Shown here piece by piece: positions 13,322 through 14,451 of a stretch of DNA of 14,451 nucleotides (its first letter is position 1; each line of letters begins with the position of its first letter). Below the pieces are notes generated by a model. The model saw only the letters and a program-made list of their open reading frames with translations, had not been told where the DNA came from and did no database searches. Source of the stretch: Sulfuritalea sp. (lineage in GTDB: Bacteria; Pseudomonadota; Gammaproteobacteria; Burkholderiales; Rhodocyclaceae); contig JAIPCS010000073.1 in assembly GCA_021738105.1 (NCBI GenBank), forward strand, positions 1 through 14,451. Reading direction: 5' to 3'. A program made the position numbers and the translations under genes.

Positions 13322-14451
13322 ATGCCGAAGGAAATCGCGAAACGGAACACGTCAAAGGCCGCTGCCAAGCCGGCCGCGAAAAAGCCCGCGCCGAAAAAGC
13401 CCGCGCCGGTAAAAAAACCTGTCCCCGCCAAAGCCGCGCGCACTAAAGCTCCGGCAAAAGCACCGGTAAAAACCCCAGTGAAATCAACACAAAAAAAGAC
13501 GACCAAGGCGCCGGCGAAAGCCCAGGCCAAGTCCCCGGCAAAAGCAAGCGTTGCCAAATCGGCTCAGCCAAAGACGAACCCAAAAGCCAAAGCAGCGGCA
13601 ACCGCAACCAAGACACCATCCAAATCGGTTGTCGGCAAAGTCAAGCAGGACGTCGCTCAGACTGCTGAATCCGACGAAGCGCCAAAGCGCGTAGCAAAGC
13701 CGATTGCGGCCAAATCCGTCGCCAAGGCCATTGCGGAATCGCGGGGTCGCAAGAACCGGGAAAAGCTGGTCGCACCGGAAGTCAAACCGGTCGACATGGA
13801 CACCAAGCGCATGCGCTTGAAAACCCTGATCGCACTCGGCAAGGAGCGGGGCTACCTGACCTACGCCGAAATCAACGACCATCTGCCCGACGATCTGGTG
13901 GATGCCGAGCAGATCGAATCGATCATCTCGACCTTCAACGACATGAGCATTCAGGTATTCGACGAGGCTCCCACCGCCGACGATCTGCTGCTTAACGAAT
14001 CCACCCCGGCACCGGTCGATTCGGCCGAAGTCGAGGAAGAAGCCGAACAGGCACTGTCTACCGTCGATTCCGAGTTTGGCCGGACAACCGATCCGGTACG
14101 AATGTACATGCGCGAAATGGGTTCGGTCGAACTTCTCACACGCGAAGGCGAAATTGAAATCGCCAAGCGCATCGAGGATGGCCTCAAGCACATGATCATG
14201 GCGATTTCCGCCTGCCCGACGACCATCGCCGAGATGCTGGAAACCGCAGGCAAGGTGGCGCGCGATGAAATGCGGATTGACGAACTGGTCGACGGCCTGA
14301 TCGATCCAAACGCCGCCGGCGAAGACATCGAAGCATTGGCCGAGGATGAAGAGCTTGAGGTTGAACAGGATCCCGACGACGACGACGACGACGGCAGCGC
14401 ACGAATTTCTGCCTCGCTTCTGCAACTCAAAATGGACTCCCTCGAACGCTT
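13322..14451 (+). CDS. rpoD: RNA polymerase primary sigma factor sigma-70 (partial, C-terminus beyond window)
   Basis: The frame is open from the ATG at 13322 to the window end (376 codons plus 2 nt). GAGGA (13312-13316) lies 5 nt before the ATG. Residues 1 to about 158 form a Lys/Ala/Pro-rich, disordered-looking extension (for example KKPAPKKPAPVKKP) reminiscent of histone H1-like tails. Region 1.1 follows from about 159: KTLIALGKERGYLTYAEIND, then DDLVDAEQIESIISTFNDMSIQVFDEAP, close to the start of E. coli RpoD. Region 1.2 contains DPVRMYMREMG (257-267) and LLTREGEIEIAKRIEDG. The non-conserved acidic insert has begun and includes six consecutive Asp (352-357) encoded by six GAC codons. Regions 2-4, which bind core enzyme and the promoter, lie outside. 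Such extensions occur on other betaproteobacterial RpoD proteins. Confidence 0.96.
   Translation, partial: MPKEIAKRNTSKAAAKPAAKKPAPKKPAPVKKPVPAKAARTKAPAKAPVKTPVKSTQKKTTKAPAKAQAKSPAKASVAKSAQPKTNPKAKAAATATKTPSKSVVGKVKQDVAQTAESDEAPKRVAKPIAAKSVAKAIAESRGRKNREKLVAPEVKPVDMDTKRMRLKTLIALGKERGYLTYAEINDHLPDDLVDAEQIESIISTFNDMSIQVFDEAPTADDLLLNESTPAPVDSAEVEEEAEQALSTVDSEFGRTTDPVRMYMREMGSVELLTREGEIEIAKRIEDGLKHMIMAISACPTTIAEMLETAGKVARDEMRIDELVDGLIDPNAAGEDIEALAEDEELEVEQDPDDDDDDGSARISASLLQLKMDSLER

Noticed and set aside
13484..14425. 313-codon minus-strand frame opposite rpoD
   Set aside because: The plus strand encodes unmistakable sigma-70 regions 1.1 and 1.2. The antisense product is low-complexity Gly/Phe-rich sequence mirroring the Lys/Ala codons.

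Overview
The window looks like a GC-rich betaproteobacterial chromosome, probably of the Rhodocyclales/Nitrosomonadales type. This is inferred from the rpsU-yqeY-dnaG-rpoD order, the lysine/alanine/proline-rich N-terminal extension on RpoD, and the MetG N-terminus. No BLAST or phylogeny could be run. All complete genes lie on the plus strand. Only the first 15 codons of metG, at the left edge, run the other way.

Region 1 (1-1060): the start of metG (minus strand) is followed by about 1 kb with no credible gene. That kilobase is not featureless. It holds a G-quadruplex-type G-run block upstream of the metG -10 box, a diverged interspersed repeat family with inverted and hairpin-forming copies, an orphan rho-independent terminator facing left, and a cluster of TTGTGA/TCACAA half-sites.

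Region 2 (1025-10502): a cell-envelope gene set. A 1886-residue thioester-containing bacterial alpha-2-macroglobulin is followed, after a 191-bp gap, by three tightly packed genes: a 106-residue receiver-like protein, a GT-B-type glycosyltransferase-like protein with a GTG start, and the class A penicillin-binding protein PbpC. The macroglobulin-PbpC pair is a known partnership (periplasmic protease trap plus peptidoglycan repair). The two small inserted genes are the least explained part and the best candidate here for an undescribed extension of that system.

Region 3 (10530-14451): the macromolecular-synthesis operon, rpsU (S21), yqeY (GatB/YqeY family), dnaG (primase) and rpoD (sigma-70, cut by the window end). 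It has a near-consensus promoter before rpsU and an attenuator-like terminator after rpsU, as in the E. coli operon. Between that terminator and yqeY lies a perfect 32-bp tandem direct repeat. Each copy would fold as RNA into a GAAA-tetraloop hairpin with tandem G.A mismatches. dnaG appears to start at a GTG overlapped by the stop codon of a three-codon mini-ORF. rpoD has its own ribosome binding site and a plausible extra promoter.
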